Assembly (NCBI RefSeq): GCF_024138395.1
Contig: NZ_JAMYDU010000006.1
Span: 1-64,000, forward strand
Source of the DNA: Pseudomonas mandelii
Lineage (GTDB): Bacteria > Pseudomonadota > Gammaproteobacteria > Pseudomonadales > Pseudomonadaceae
Length of the DNA stretch: 64,000 nt
Direction of reading: 5' to 3'
The notes under the pieces: generated by a model
Seen by the model: only the letters and a program-made list of their open reading frames with translations
Told to the model about the DNA's origin: nothing
Databases searched by the model: none
Translations under genes and position numbers: made by a program
In this document: positions 27,003 to 35,480 of the stretch, piece by piece
Layout: every line of letters begins with the position of its first letter
How positions within the stretch are numbered: the stretch's first letter is position 1

Positions 27003-27737
27003 TCAGGCCTTGATACTGACCAGACTCAACAACTGCCCATCCATCACCGCAAACTGCGCATCCAGCTCAGTGCCATTACGCCATTCACTGGACAGGTCTG
27101 TCAGCAACCGCAACCGCACTTCACCACCCGCGCTCCACTCCAGCACTTCAGCGTGTTCGAAATAGAAGCGCTGCTGCACGATCGGGTAAAGCGCCTTGAA
27201 CAGGCTTTCCTTCACCGAAAACGTCAGCGTCACCAGCATTGCCAATTGATCGTCAGCCCCGGCAGCCATGCGCTGCAACTCAGGCCCGGTGAGGATTTCC
27301 CCGGCCAGGCGTTCGGCGCGCTCCGCATCGAGCAGGTTTTCCAGGTCCATCCCCAGGCCACGCCAGTGCGCCTTGTTCGCGACAATCGCTGCGGCCCGGC
27401 CGGTGCTGTGGGTGATCGAGCCGCTGATATGCGCTGGCCACACCGGTGCGCGGTCTTCGCCGATGGCCGGAATGAAACTCAGCCCTTCCAGTTGTTGCAA
27501 CGCCGCCCGAGCGCAGACTCGCCCGGCGAGAAACTCGGCTTGGCGCTTGGCCACCGAACGCTGGATGCTCGCGGGCGGCTCGATGGCGCTGCGCTGGAAA
27601 TCATCGCTGGCCAGTTGCCTGGTATCGAAGTGGGTACCCAACAAGACCGTATCAGGCAGCACAAACGGCAGCGGCCAGTGGGCGTCGAGTGGGGTGCAGC
27701 AGGCGGGTAGGGCGGGGACGGGATTCATGACCGGCAT
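27003..27737 (-). CDS. pcpS: 4'-phosphopantetheinyl transferase PcpS
   Basis: 244 residues. The sequence follows P. aeruginosa PcpS closely from memory: 'VAKRQAEFLAGRVCARAAL', 'GEDRAPVWPAHISGSITHS', the Mg-binding 'GLGMDLENLL' and 'FSVKESLFKALYP'. It moves the phosphopantetheine arm from coenzyme A to acyl or peptidyl carrier proteins. In pseudomonads this single enzyme serves both primary fatty acid synthesis and siderophore or other secondary pathways. A second Met three codons in (27728) is an alternative start. Confidence 0.95.
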   Translation of the reverse strand: MPVMNPVPALPACCTPLDAHWPLPFVLPDTVLLGTHFDTRQLASDDFQRSAIEPPASIQRSVAKRQAEFLAGRVCARAALQQLEGLSFIPAIGEDRAPVWPAHISGSITHSTGRAAAIVANKAHWRGLGMDLENLLDAERAERLAGEILTGPELQRMAAGADDQLAMLVTLTFSVKESLFKALYPIVQQRFYFEHAEVLEWSAGGEVRLRLLTDLSSEWRNGTELDAQFAVMDGQLLSLVSIKA

Positions 27738-27787
27738 TTTGCCGGGTTGCCACGTGTGAGGGTAGTGTCAGTTGGACCGAGTTGTCG

Positions 27788-27857
27788 TTCTTCGCGGGCA
27801 AGCCTCGCTCCTACAAGGACGATGCAATCCCGTAGGAGCGAGGCTTGCCCGCGAAGG
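27788..27857. repeat. REP-type inverted repeat
   Basis: TTCGCGGGCAAGCCTCGCTC and its reverse complement are separated by about 20 bases between the pcpS start and the 3' end of the hydrolase gene; same family as 17455. Confidence 0.85.
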
Positions 27858-27877
27858 CCGTTACTCGGTCGAGGGTC

Positions 27878-28669
27878 TTAACCAAAAATCTTCTTGAAAA
27901 ACGCCTGCATATCCGCCCAAGACTTCTCATCCGCGGTCTTGCTGTAACCAATGTCCGGCCCACCGTGGTCGCCATGACTCAAACGATCTGCCTCGGGATT
28001 GCTGAACCCATGCTTGGCACCTTCGAGGGTGACGAATTTGTAGTCGGCCTTGGCTTTGTCCATTTCCGCTTTGAACGCCATCACGTTTTCCGCCGTGACC
28101 ATGCTATCCAGAGCGCCATGCTCCACCAGAATTTTCGACTTCACGCTACCAGGCGTCGCCGGCGTATTGGTCACCAGCGCACCGTGGAAACTCACCACGC
28201 CTGCCAGTGGCACGCCTTGACGCGCCGCATCCAGCACCACCTTGCCGCCGAAGCAATAACCGATGGCCGCCAGTTTGGCCGGATCGGTTTGCGGCTGTTT
28301 CTTCAGCAAGTCGAGCCCGGCTTGAAACCGCGCGCTGGCTGCTGCGCTGTCCTTCAATGCAGCTTGCATGAAGGCCATGGCGTCCTTGGCGTGTTCGGTG
28401 TTCTTGCCGTCGCCAAACATATCGATCGCCAGCGCGCTGTAGCCCAGACCGGCCAGATCACGGGCGCGACGCTTGGCGTAGTCGTTGAGCCCCCACCACT
28501 CATGCACCACCACCACGCCCGGGCGCGGGCCTTTGATGGCGTCGTCGTAGGCGTAATAGCCGATCAGCTTGGTGCCGTCGGCACTCTGATAGGGAATTTC
28601 CTGGGTCTGGATGGCGGCCTGGCTGACCCCGCTTAGAGCCAGTAATACGAGGGCGAGAAACACGCGCAT
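27878..28669 (-). CDS. Exported dienelactone hydrolase family protein
   Basis: 263 residues from ATG 28669, chosen because AAGGAG lies 7 nt upstream. A signal peptide is clear ('RVFLALVLLALSGVSQAA', cut near residue 19). The mature part is an alpha/beta hydrolase of the dienelactone type, with nucleophile Cys in 'AIGYCFGGKVVL', Asp in 'HGALDSMV' and His in 'GAKHGFSNPEADR'. The true substrate is unknown; a role in aromatic breakdown is not implied by the neighbours. The oprH-phoP-phoQ group starts on the other side. Confidence 0.9.
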   Translation of the reverse strand: MRVFLALVLLALSGVSQAAIQTQEIPYQSADGTKLIGYYAYDDAIKGPRPGVVVVHEWWGLNDYAKRRARDLAGLGYSALAIDMFGDGKNTEHAKDAMAFMQAALKDSAAASARFQAGLDLLKKQPQTDPAKLAAIGYCFGGKVVLDAARQGVPLAGVVSFHGALVTNTPATPGSVKSKILVEHGALDSMVTAENVMAFKAEMDKAKADYKFVTLEGAKHGFSNPEADRLSHGDHGGPDIGYSKTADEKSWADMQAFFKKIFG

Positions 28670-28715
28670 GATCAATCTCCTTATTAATAACTGTCCAGAC
28701 AGCGTAGTCGATTTG

Positions 28716-28743
28716 ATTCAGCTCAGGTTCAGTGTGCGTTCAG
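28716..28743 (+). promoter_or_regulatory. Three direct repeats of 11-bp period, candidate PhoP box of oprH
   Basis: TTCAG occurs at 28717-28721, 28728-28732 and 28739-28743, exactly 11 bp apart; the last two are GTTCAG-N5-GTTCAG. Tandem half-sites one helical turn apart are the binding mode of OmpR/PhoP-family regulators. They end 72 bp before the oprH start. PhoP self-regulation of oprH-phoP-phoQ is established in P. aeruginosa. Confidence 0.8.
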
Positions 28744-28815
28744 GGGCAGTACAGGGAGGGGGCAGTAACCTTGCCCCGTACCCAAAAAGCACATAGCGCA
28801 TGAGGAAACTCCCCA

Positions 28816-29418
28816 ATGACTACTTTTAAAAAACTGCTTCTGGCTTTCACCATGATGGGCGCCAGTGTGGCGGCCCACGCCGATACCACCAATTTCGCCG
28901 GCCTGACCTTTGGCCAGACCAGCGACAAGGTTAAAAAATCCAGCGCCCTGAACGACAACCTCAACCACCCGAACGCCGACGGTGTGATCGGCAAGGACAA
29001 CACCTGGGGCGTGCGTCTGGGCCAGCAAGACAGCCAGGGCCGCTACTACGCCACTTACGACAACGTGTCGGGCTCGCACAATGGCATTAAGCTGCGTCAG
29101 GAAAATCTGCTGGGCAGCTACGATCTGTTCTACCCGGTGGGTAGCAGCACCAAATTGTTCGGTGGCGCCACCGCCGGTTTGACCAAATTGACCCAGGAAT
29201 CGCCAGGCTTCAGCCGCGACAGCGACATCGGTTACGCCATTGGCGGCCAGTTCGGTGTATTGCAGCAAGTTTCGCAAAACACCTCGGTCGAGCTGGGTTA
29301 CCGTTACCTGCGCAGCAACGCCAGCACCGAGATGAGCGAGCGCGGCGGCAGCAAACAGGGTTCGCTGGACTTGACCAGCAGCGCCCAGACCTACCTGTCC
29401 GCCAACTACGCTTTCTAA
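28816..29418 (+). CDS. oprH: Outer membrane protein H1 (OprH)
   Basis: 200 residues: a signal peptide of about 22 ('KKLLLAFTMMGASVAAHA'), then an eight-stranded beta barrel ending in Phe. Motifs 'FAGLTFGQTSD', 'GQQDSQGRYYATYDN', 'KLRQENLLGSYD' and 'YRYLRSNASTEM' match OprH of P. aeruginosa from memory, at the same length. OprH binds lipopolysaccharide and takes the place of Mg2+ bridges under low Mg2+. It is the first gene of oprH-phoP-phoQ, but a large inverted repeat separates it from phoP, so the ratio of the messages may be uneven. Confidence 0.94.
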   Translation: MTTFKKLLLAFTMMGASVAAHADTTNFAGLTFGQTSDKVKKSSALNDNLNHPNADGVIGKDNTWGVRLGQQDSQGRYYATYDNVSGSHNGIKLRQENLLGSYDLFYPVGSSTKLFGGATAGLTKLTQESPGFSRDSDIGYAIGGQFGVLQQVSQNTSVELGYRYLRSNASTEMSERGGSKQGSLDLTSSAQTYLSANYAF

Positions 29419-29468
29419 AAAGCGTTTCGTGAGGGTATGCGCCGAGGCCAGTCTGTTAAACGCAATCC

Positions 29469-29562
29469 CTGTGGGAGCGGGCTTGCCCGCGATGACGGCA
29501 GCACATTCACTATTGATGTGTCAGACAGATCGCTATCGCGGGCAAGCCCGCTCCCACAGGTT
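29469..29562. repeat. REP-type inverted repeat between oprH and phoP (GTGGGAGCGGGCTTGCC family)
   Basis: Arms TGTGGGAGCGGGCTTGCCCG and the mirror copy lie around a centre of about 40 bases. In the transcript it would form a strong hairpin inside the oprH-phoP operon. Confidence 0.87.
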
Positions 29563-29665
29563 TCGCTCAACTGACTGGCTTTTAGTGTTGATCCGGCGTC
29601 GCCATGTTAGCCATCGAGGTGCACCGCCGCGTCTTTGGAGATGTTGATTTGCCCAGGAGAGCGTT

Positions 29666-30343
29666 ATGAAATTGCTGGTCGTCGAAGATGAAGCGCTGTT
29701 GCGCCATCACCTGCAAACCCGCCTGACGGATAGCGGCCACGTGGTCGAGTCCGTGGCCGATGCCGAGGAGGCGTTGTACCAGGCCGGGCAGTTCAACCAT
29801 GACCTGGCGGTGATCGACCTCGGTCTGCCGGGCATGGGCGGGCTCGACCTGATTCGTCAGTTGCGTTCCCAGGGCAAAACCTTTCCGATCCTGATCCTCA
29901 CCGCGCGGGGCAACTGGCAGGACAAGGTCGAAGGCCTCGCCGCCGGTGCCGACGACTACGTGGTCAAGCCGTTCCAGTTTGAAGAGCTGGACGCCCGCCT
30001 GAATGCCTTGCTGCGCCGCTCCAGCGGTTTCACCCAATCGACCATCATCGCCGGGCCATTGCTGCTGGACCTCAATCGCAAACAGGCGTCCCTCGATGAA
30101 CAGCCGCTGGCGTTGACCGCCTACGAATACCGGATTCTCGAGTACCTGATGCGGCATCACCAGCAAGTGGTGGCCAAGGATCGCTTGATGGAGCAGCTCT
30201 ACCCGGATGACGACGAGCGCGATCCGAATGTGATCGAGGTATTGGTCGGTCGCTTGCGCCGCAAACTCGAAGGCCCGGCCGGCTTCAAGCCGATCGATAC
30301 CGTGCGTGGCCTCGGCTACCTGTTTAACGAGCGCTGCACTTGA
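29666..30343 (+). CDS. phoP: Response regulator PhoP
   Basis: 225 residues. The receiver has 'LLVVEDEALLRHHL', the acceptor Asp in 'LAVIDLGLPGMGG' and Lys in 'YVVKPFQFEEL'. The OmpR-type winged helix holds 'LTAYEYRILEYLMRHHQQVV' and 'NVIEVLVGRLRRKLEG'. With PhoQ it responds to low Mg2+ and cationic peptides and controls oprH and lipid A modification in related species. AGGAGAG precedes the ATG. Its stop overlaps the phoQ start. Confidence 0.94.
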   Translation: MKLLVVEDEALLRHHLQTRLTDSGHVVESVADAEEALYQAGQFNHDLAVIDLGLPGMGGLDLIRQLRSQGKTFPILILTARGNWQDKVEGLAAGADDYVVKPFQFEELDARLNALLRRSSGFTQSTIIAGPLLLDLNRKQASLDEQPLALTAYEYRILEYLMRHHQQVVAKDRLMEQLYPDDDERDPNVIEVLVGRLRRKLEGPAGFKPIDTVRGLGYLFNERCT

Positions 30344-31686
30344 TTCGTTCCCTTCGTGTCCGATTGATGCTCGCCGCCACGATCCTGGCGGTGTTGTTCA
30401 TGCTGGCGTTGCTGCCGGCGATGCAGGGCGCGTTCAGCCTGGCGTTGCAGGATTCCATCGAGCAGCGCCTGGCGTCGGACGTCACCACGCTGATCTCCGC
30501 CGCGCGGGTGGATAACAACCGCTTACAGATGCCGGCGCAGTTGCCCGATGAGCGTTTCAACCTCACCGACAGCCGTTTGCTCGGCTACATCTATGACCGC
30601 GAAGGTCACCTGGTCTGGCGCTCGAAAGCCACCCAGGAAGAGAAGATCAACTACAAGCCGCGTTACGACGGGCGCGGCAACGAGTTCGCGAGAATCCGCG
30701 AAGCCAACGGGGAAGAGTTCTTCGTCTATGACGTCGAGGTCAAGCTGCTGGGCGGCCAAAGCGCCGCGTTCAGCATCGTCGCCCTGCAACCGGTGTGCGA
30801 ATACGAAATCACTCTCGAAGGCCTGCGGGAAAACCTTTACCTGGGCTTCGGCGCAGCTTTGCTGGTGTTGCTCGCCTTGCTGTGGATCGGCCTGACCTGG
30901 GGCTTGCAGGCGTTGCGTCGGCTGAGCCAGGAGCTGGACCAGATCGAAAGCGGCACCCGGGAAAGCCTCAGCGAACAACACCCGCGTGAACTGCTGCGCC
31001 TGACTGGCTCGCTCAACCGCTTGTTGCACAGCGAGCGCGAACAGCGCAGCCGTTATCGCGATTCTCTCGACGACCTGGCTCACAGCCTGAAAACCCCGCT
31101 GACGGTGTTGCAAGGGGTCAGCGAAGACATGGCGCAAAAGCCGCAAGAGCGCGAGCAGGCCTGGGTGCTGCAAACCCAGATCGAACGCATGAGCCAGCAG
31201 ATCGGCTATCAGCTGCAACGCGCCAGCCTGCGCAAAAGCGGTCTGGTGCGCCATCAAGTACGCCTGCGCCCGGTGCTGCAAAGCCTCTGTGACACCCTGG
31301 ACAAGGTCTACCGCGACAAAAACGTGCGGGTCGCCTTCGACCTGCCGGAGCAGTGCTACGTGCCGATCGAGCAAGGCGCCTTGCTGGAAATGATGGGCAA
31401 CTTGCTGGAAAACGCCTATCGCCTGTGCCTGAGCGAAGTGCGTATCAGCGTGCGCGAAACCCTCAGCGGGATTGAGTTGTGCGTCGAGGACGACGGGCCG
31501 GGCGTACCACCGGATCAGCGTGCGCGGATTCTGCAGCGCGGAGAGCGGCTGGATCGCCAGCATCCGGGGCAGGGGATCGGGTTGGCGGTGGTCAAGGACA
31601 TCATCGAAAGCTACAGCGCCAAGCTGACGCTGGGGGATTCTGCGATGGGCGGGGCGGCGTTCCGGATTCATTTTCCGGTGGTTTGA
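30340..31686 (+). CDS. phoQ: Sensor histidine kinase PhoQ
   Basis: 448 residues; TTG start at 30340 overlapping the phoP stop by 4 nt. It has a membrane segment at about 5-27, a periplasmic PhoQ-type sensor to about 165, and a second membrane segment at about 166-188 ('GAALLVLLALLWIGLTWGLQ'). HAMP follows, then HisKA with the His in 'DDLAHSLKTPLTVLQG' and HATPase_c with 'GNLLENAYRLC', 'EDDGPGVPPDQ' and 'GQGIGLAVVKD'. The sensor senses divalent cations and antimicrobial peptides in relatives. Confidence 0.93.
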   Translation: MIRSLRVRLMLAATILAVLFMLALLPAMQGAFSLALQDSIEQRLASDVTTLISAARVDNNRLQMPAQLPDERFNLTDSRLLGYIYDREGHLVWRSKATQEEKINYKPRYDGRGNEFARIREANGEEFFVYDVEVKLLGGQSAAFSIVALQPVCEYEITLEGLRENLYLGFGAALLVLLALLWIGLTWGLQALRRLSQELDQIESGTRESLSEQHPRELLRLTGSLNRLLHSEREQRSRYRDSLDDLAHSLKTPLTVLQGVSEDMAQKPQEREQAWVLQTQIERMSQQIGYQLQRASLRKSGLVRHQVRLRPVLQSLCDTLDKVYRDKNVRVAFDLPEQCYVPIEQGALLEMMGNLLENAYRLCLSEVRISVRETLSGIELCVEDDGPGVPPDQRARILQRGERLDRQHPGQGIGLAVVKDIIESYSAKLTLGDSAMGGAAFRIHFPVV

Positions 31687-31712
31687 TCCCTTGGATTGAT
31701 GGTGTTCTTTCG

Positions 31713-31814
31713 GGCCTCTTCGCGAGCAGGCTCGCTCCCACAGGGGATTTGCAGTGAGTCCATTTTTTGCGAACGCCGCAGATCCAATGTGCGAGCCTGC
31801 TCGCGATGAGGCCG
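31713..31814. repeat. Degenerate REP-type inverted repeat
   Basis: GGGCCTCTTCGCGAGCAGGC and its approximate mirror copy (GCGAGCCTGCTCGCGATGAG) are separated by about 50 bases; a diverged member of the GAGCGGGC family with 'CGCGAGCAGGCTCGC' arms. Confidence 0.7.
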
Positions 31815-31950
31815 GTACAGCCACCACAAGGCTCGATGTCAGACCACTAAACAAGCACTGTTTAAACGACACTTCCAGATACTCTCCCAGGCTACACATC
31901 CTTGCGCCGCTGCCTACGACTACGCCAGAATCCGCCGGCTTGTGCGCCTA

Positions 31951-32193
31951 AGGGCCGGGCTCTATCGTTTGCCTGTCGCTGAAAAAAGCGATCGGGTTTG
32001 GTAGCCCGGTTTAACTAGTCGCATAGCGCACCGTTTGCAGGCCTGTTCAGGTCTCTGTTTTATGGTGGTCATGCGCAGGGCTCCTTCGGGGGCGCCGGGT
32101 CCTAGTTGCCGGTCTACCAACCCGCGTATGGCCGCCACCCTTCGTTTGGTAGCGAGGGTGAAGGCTCCTTACATTTCAATTAGGAGTTTCACT
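31951..32193 (+). promoter_or_regulatory. Highly structured leader of the DUF6124 gene, with a hidden ribosome site
   Basis: Nested stems are seen: CCGGGCT/AGCCCGG (31955-31961 with 32003-32009), inside it TCGCT/AGCGA (31976-31991); CTACCAA/TTGGTAG (32114-32120 with 32146-32152) competing with CACCCTTCG/CGAGGGTG (32136-32160). Finally CTCCT (32165-32169) can pair with the Shine-Dalgarno AGGAG (32182-32186). The direct repeat TTTGGTAGC occurs in two of the arms. This suggests control of translation by RNA shape or by an RNA-binding protein. Confidence 0.6.
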
Positions 32194-32553
32194 ATGTTCA
32201 AGCCAACGCCAAATCCTCCGGAAACCGACGACGTTTCCCCCTACGAATCCCTCGATTCCAAAAAACTCAACGAAGCCGCCGACCGCGCCCTCGATTACCA
32301 CCTCAAGCCATCCATCCCCAAAGACACCCAGCGCAAACCCAGCACCATTTACCATGTCGGTGCCGAGGTCGATAACGAAACCCTGCTGGTCAACGCCTGC
32401 GAATCCCTGGCGTCAGCGAGCATGATGCTCAGTGAGTTCGCCGGATTGATGGGCATGCCACATCGCAACATGATGTTGGGGATTCAATCGGTGGTCATGC
32501 TCGGCGAGCTGGCAGTGAATCGGGTGCTGGATAACTACGATCCGCGAGGCTAG
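32194..32553 (+). CDS. DUF6124 family small protein (119 aa)
   Basis: The start at ATG 32194 has TAGGAG 7 nt upstream; the open frame further up is the leader RNA. The N-terminus 'MFKPTPNPPETD' and 'LDSKKLNEAADRALDYHL' are the family signature, found so far mainly in Pseudomonas and often in several copies per genome. The first 65 residues look polar and flexible. The last 50 are helical ('LVNACESLASASMMLSEFAG' then a hydrophobic helix). No function is established. The structured leader is the most striking thing about it. Confidence 0.85.
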   Translation: MFKPTPNPPETDDVSPYESLDSKKLNEAADRALDYHLKPSIPKDTQRKPSTIYHVGAEVDNETLLVNACESLASASMMLSEFAGLMGMPHRNMMLGIQSVVMLGELAVNRVLDNYDPRG

Positions 32554-32560
32554 CCAGAAG

Positions 32561-32662
32561 AATCAAAAGATCGCAGCCTCGTTTCACTCGACAGCTCCTA
32601 CAGGGAAATATAAAACCCATGTAGGAGCTGTCGAGTGAAACGAGGCTGCGATCTTTTGATCT
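32561..32662. repeat. Long intergenic inverted repeat
   Basis: Arms of about 42 bp (ATCAAAAGATCGCAGCCTCG onward, ending in CTCCTACA) are near-perfect reverse complements around about 17 bases. It shares the GATCAAAAGATCGCAGCC portion with 9778-9860 but has different inner sequence. It also overlaps the stop of the AraC-type gene. Confidence 0.85.
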
Positions 32663-33660
32663 TAAAGCTCTTGAGCCCGGTAGGCCCCCGGCGTCAACCC
32701 CGTCCATTTCTTGAACGCCCGGTGAAACGCCGACGGTTCGGAAAACCCCAGCTGTTCGGCAATCTGTTGCAACGACAGATCCGCGCGCCCCAGGTGATAA
32801 ATCGCAATATCCCGCCGCAACTGATCCTTCAATTCCTGAAAACTCGTGCCTTCTTCGCGCAAATGCCGACGCAAGGTTTGCGGGCTGATGTGCAGGTGCG
32901 CGGCCACGGCTTCCAGGTCCGGCCAGCGCGCACTGTCGCGGCTGAGCAATCGTCGCAACTGGCTGCTCAAGCTGTCGCCTTCGTCGGGGCGCGATAGCAG
33001 GTCGGCGGGGGAGCGCTCGAGAAAGTGTTTGAGGGTTCGTTCGTCCTGCAACAGCGGCATGTTCAGGTAACGACTGTGAAACAGCAGGCTGCTCTGCGCG
33101 CAAGAAAACTCAAGCGGGCAAGAAAACAGCAAGTCGTACTCGGCCCCGTGTTCGGGCCTCGGGTAGCTGAACGTGGCCTGCTCCAGACGAATGCGCTGGC
33201 CGATCAGCCAACTGCCGAACCGATGCCAGATCACCAACAGGCTTTCGCTGAGGAAGTGGTCCGGGTCCCACAGCGGCGAATCGTCGAGGCTCAGGCGAAC
33301 CAGATCGCCTTCGCGGCTCAACGTCAGAAGCGGCGCGCCGGGGAACAGGCTGTAAAACAATAAGCCGCGATTGAGCGCTTTTTCCAGTGTGCGGCAGTGG
33401 ATCACCGCGTGGCACATCATCGCGAAGCTGCCGGGTTTGCTCGGGGCTTGCCCGAAGCCCAGGTATTCATCGTCCAGCGCCAGCCACAGCCCCTGGATCA
33501 ATCGGGTGAACTGCTCGGGCGCGATTCGGGCGCGCGGCTCCTCGAGCAACTCGGGGCTGATCCCTAATTGCTGCAACAGACTCGAATAGTCGTAGCCACG
33601 CCGACGCGCGCCACCGAGGGCGGCACGAGCGAAATGGCTGGCGATGGTGCGTTCGCGCAT
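32662..33660 (-). CDS. AraC-family transcriptional regulator
   Basis: 332 residues if started at MRERTIASHF (33660); the frame stays open to a TTG at 33735, but that region holds a palindrome belonging to the dctA control region and has no ribosome site. The N-terminal domain (about 10-190) is of the arabinose-binding type seen in OruR and ArgR-like regulators ('ARAALGGARRRGYDYSSLL'). The C-terminal HTH_18 domain (about 225-330) has 'VAAHLHISPQTLRRHLREEG' and 'LQQIAEQLGFSEPSAFHRAF'. It is divergent from dctA, and may or may not control it. The effector is unknown. Confidence 0.88.
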   Translation of the reverse strand: MRERTIASHFARAALGGARRRGYDYSSLLQQLGISPELLEEPRARIAPEQFTRLIQGLWLALDDEYLGFGQAPSKPGSFAMMCHAVIHCRTLEKALNRGLLFYSLFPGAPLLTLSREGDLVRLSLDDSPLWDPDHFLSESLLVIWHRFGSWLIGQRIRLEQATFSYPRPEHGAEYDLLFSCPLEFSCAQSSLLFHSRYLNMPLLQDERTLKHFLERSPADLLSRPDEGDSLSSQLRRLLSRDSARWPDLEAVAAHLHISPQTLRRHLREEGTSFQELKDQLRRDIAIYHLGRADLSLQQIAEQLGFSEPSAFHRAFKKWTGLTPGAYRAQEL

Positions 33661-33719
33661 AGAGGGCAGGTCCGTCCACTGATCGAGGGATGGTAGCGGT
33701 GCCGGTCGAGGATGAACAA

Positions 33720-33774
33720 GGCGGATATCCGCCAAATTGCAGGACGAGGTTTGGCTGATGGGCGGAAATCCGCC
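33720..33774. promoter_or_regulatory. Two matching palindromes upstream of dctA, candidate enhancer sites
   Basis: GGCGGATATCCGCC (33720-33733) and GGCGGAAATCCGCC (33761-33774) share GGCGGAwATCCGCC, with centres 41 bp apart (about four helical turns). They sit about 80-135 bp upstream of the sigma-54 promoter, the usual place for an activator such as DctD or MifR. The AraC-type neighbour is an alternative ligand. Confidence 0.65.
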
Positions 33775-33853
33775 ACATCGTTGTGGCTAATGGGTGACAA
33801 AGAAAAACCTGTAACCCTTGATGTCACAAGGCTGGCAGGGTTTTTTTCGAAGG

Positions 33854-33868
33854 TGGCACGGGGCTTGC
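33854..33868 (+). promoter_or_regulatory. Sigma-54 (RpoN) promoter of dctA
   Basis: TGGCACGGGGCTTGC has GG at 33855-33856 and GC at 33867-33868 with 10 bases between, an excellent -24/-12 match. The leader to the dctA start is about 120 nt. Confidence 0.92.
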
Positions 33869-34000
33869 GATACAAGCCGCAGAGGTCTGCCGTCGCGCAG
33901 CTCGACAAAACAAATCCCTCCAGTGCAGGAGGGTTCGCAATTGAGGTGTCAGGGACAACAGACGGATGTTGTTACTGAGGCACTCTTGAGGAACTTTGCA

Positions 34001-35335
34001 ATGACGACTCGTCAGCCACTGTATAAATCCCTGTATTTCCAGGTGATCGTTGCCATCGCTATCGGCATCCTGCTCGGTCACTTCTACCCGCAGACTGGTG
34101 TAGCCCTCAAGCCGCTGGGTGACGGGTTCATCAAACTGATCAAAATGGTCATCGCACCGATCATCTTCTGTACCGTCGTCAGTGGTATCGCCGGCATGCA
34201 GAACATGAAATCGGTCGGCAAGACCGGCGGCTATGCGCTGCTGTACTTCGAAATCGTCTCCACCATTGCCTTGCTGATCGGTCTGGTCGTGGTCAACGTC
34301 GTGCAACCGGGCGCCGGCATGCACATCGACGTGACGACTCTGGACACCACTAAAATCGCTGGCTTCATCTCGGCCGGTAAAGACCAGAGCATCATTGCCT
34401 TTATCCTCAACGTGATCCCGAACACCATCGTCGGTGCGTTCGCCAACGGCGACATCCTGCAAGTGTTGATGTTCTCGGTGATCTTCGGTTTCGCCCTGCA
34501 TCGCCTGGGTGCCTACGGCAAACCGGTGCTGGACTTCATCGATCGCTTTGCTCACGTGATGTTCAACATCATCAACATGATTATGAAGCTCGCTCCAGTC
34601 GGCGCGTTCGGTGCGATGGCTTTCACCATCGGTGCCTACGGTGTCGGTTCGCTGGTGCAACTGGGTCAGTTGATGATCTGCTTCTACATCACCTGCATCC
34701 TGTTCGTGCTTCTGGTTCTGGGCGCCATCTGCCGCGCGCACGGTTTCAGCGTTATCAAGCTGATTCGCTACATCCGTGAAGAACTGCTGATCGTGCTGGG
34801 TACTTCCTCTTCGGAATCCGCGCTGCCACGCATGCTGATCAAAATGGAACGCCTGGGTGCGAAGAAATCGGTAGTGGGTCTGGTGATCCCGACCGGTTAT
34901 TCCTTCAACCTCGACGGTACTTCGATCTACCTGACCATGGCGGCAGTGTTCATCGCTCAGGCGACTGACACCCCAATGGACCTCACTGCCCAGATCACCT
35001 TGCTGCTGGTGTTGTTGCTGTCCTCGAAAGGTGCTGCGGGCGTGACCGGCAGTGGCTTCATCGTGTTGGCTGCCACCTTGTCCGCTGTTGGCTCCCTGCC
35101 AGTTGCCGGTCTGGCGTTGATCCTCGGTATCGACCGTTTCATGTCCGAAGCCCGTGCGCTGACCAACCTTGTTGGTAACGCCGTGGCCACCATCGTGGTC
35201 GCCAAGTGGGTGAAAGAGCTGGACGAAGACACGCTGCAAACCGAGCTGGCTTCTGGCGGTCGCGGTATCTCCGACGAGCGTGAAGTAGACGACCTGGGTG
35301 TGGCTGAAGGCCCAACCCCGGCCAGCGTCAAGTAA
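34001..35335 (+). CDS. dctA: C4-dicarboxylate transporter DctA
   Basis: 444 residues from ATG 34001, with GAGGA 9 nt upstream. It is a DAACS-family symporter with about eight membrane helices and two re-entrant loops: '[20 protein letters not shown]', the serine-rich '[14 protein letters not shown]' hairpin and '[19 protein letters not shown]'. It takes up succinate, fumarate and malate with protons or Na+. Its sigma-54 promoter and upstream palindromes point to activation by a dicarboxylate-responsive NtrC-type regulator, not encoded in the window. A terminator follows 17 bp after the stop. Confidence 0.96.
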   Translation: MTTRQPLYKSLYFQVIVAIAIGILLGHFYPQTGVALKPLGDGFIKLIKMVIAPIIFCTVVSGIAGMQNMKSVGKTGGYALLYFEIVSTIALLIGLVVVNVVQPGAGMHIDVTTLDTTKIAGFISAGKDQSIIAFILNVIPNTIVGAFANGDILQVLMFSVIFGFALHRLGAYGKPVLDFIDRFAHVMFNIINMIMKLAPVGAFGAMAFTIGAYGVGSLVQLGQLMICFYITCILFVLLVLGAICRAHGFSVIKLIRYIREELLIVLGTSSSESALPRMLIKMERLGAKKSVVGLVIPTGYSFNLDGTSIYLTMAAVFIAQATDTPMDLTAQITLLLVLLLSSKGAAGVTGSGFIVLAATLSAVGSLPVAGLALILGIDRFMSEARALTNLVGNAVATIVVAKWVKELDEDTLQTELASGGRGISDEREVDDLGVAEGPTPASVK

Positions 35336-35352
35336 GTACACAGGCTGCATAA

Positions 35353-35377
35353 GAAACCCGCTTCGGCGGGTTTTTTA
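35353..35377 (+). terminator. Intrinsic terminator after dctA
   Basis: AAACCCGC-TTCG-GCGGGTTT with six T residues: a short perfect stem with a stable tetraloop. Confidence 0.94.
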
Positions 35378-35480
35378 ATGCCTGCAATTTGAGCGCAACG
35401 GTCACCGCCACTGACACATAAGGTGATTGCTGCAATGTCCTCGGCTGCCTAGGCTTGGGGGATCGCACTGGAGAACACTT

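Noticed and set aside
33661..33735. Longer start (TTG 33735) for the AraC-type regulator
   Set aside because: No ribosome site, and the added region contains a palindrome that belongs with the dctA control region.
33824..35350. 508-codon open frame on the minus strand, antisense to dctA
   Set aside because: A shadow of dctA; translation is His/Asp/Gln-rich with no recognisable motif or ribosome site.
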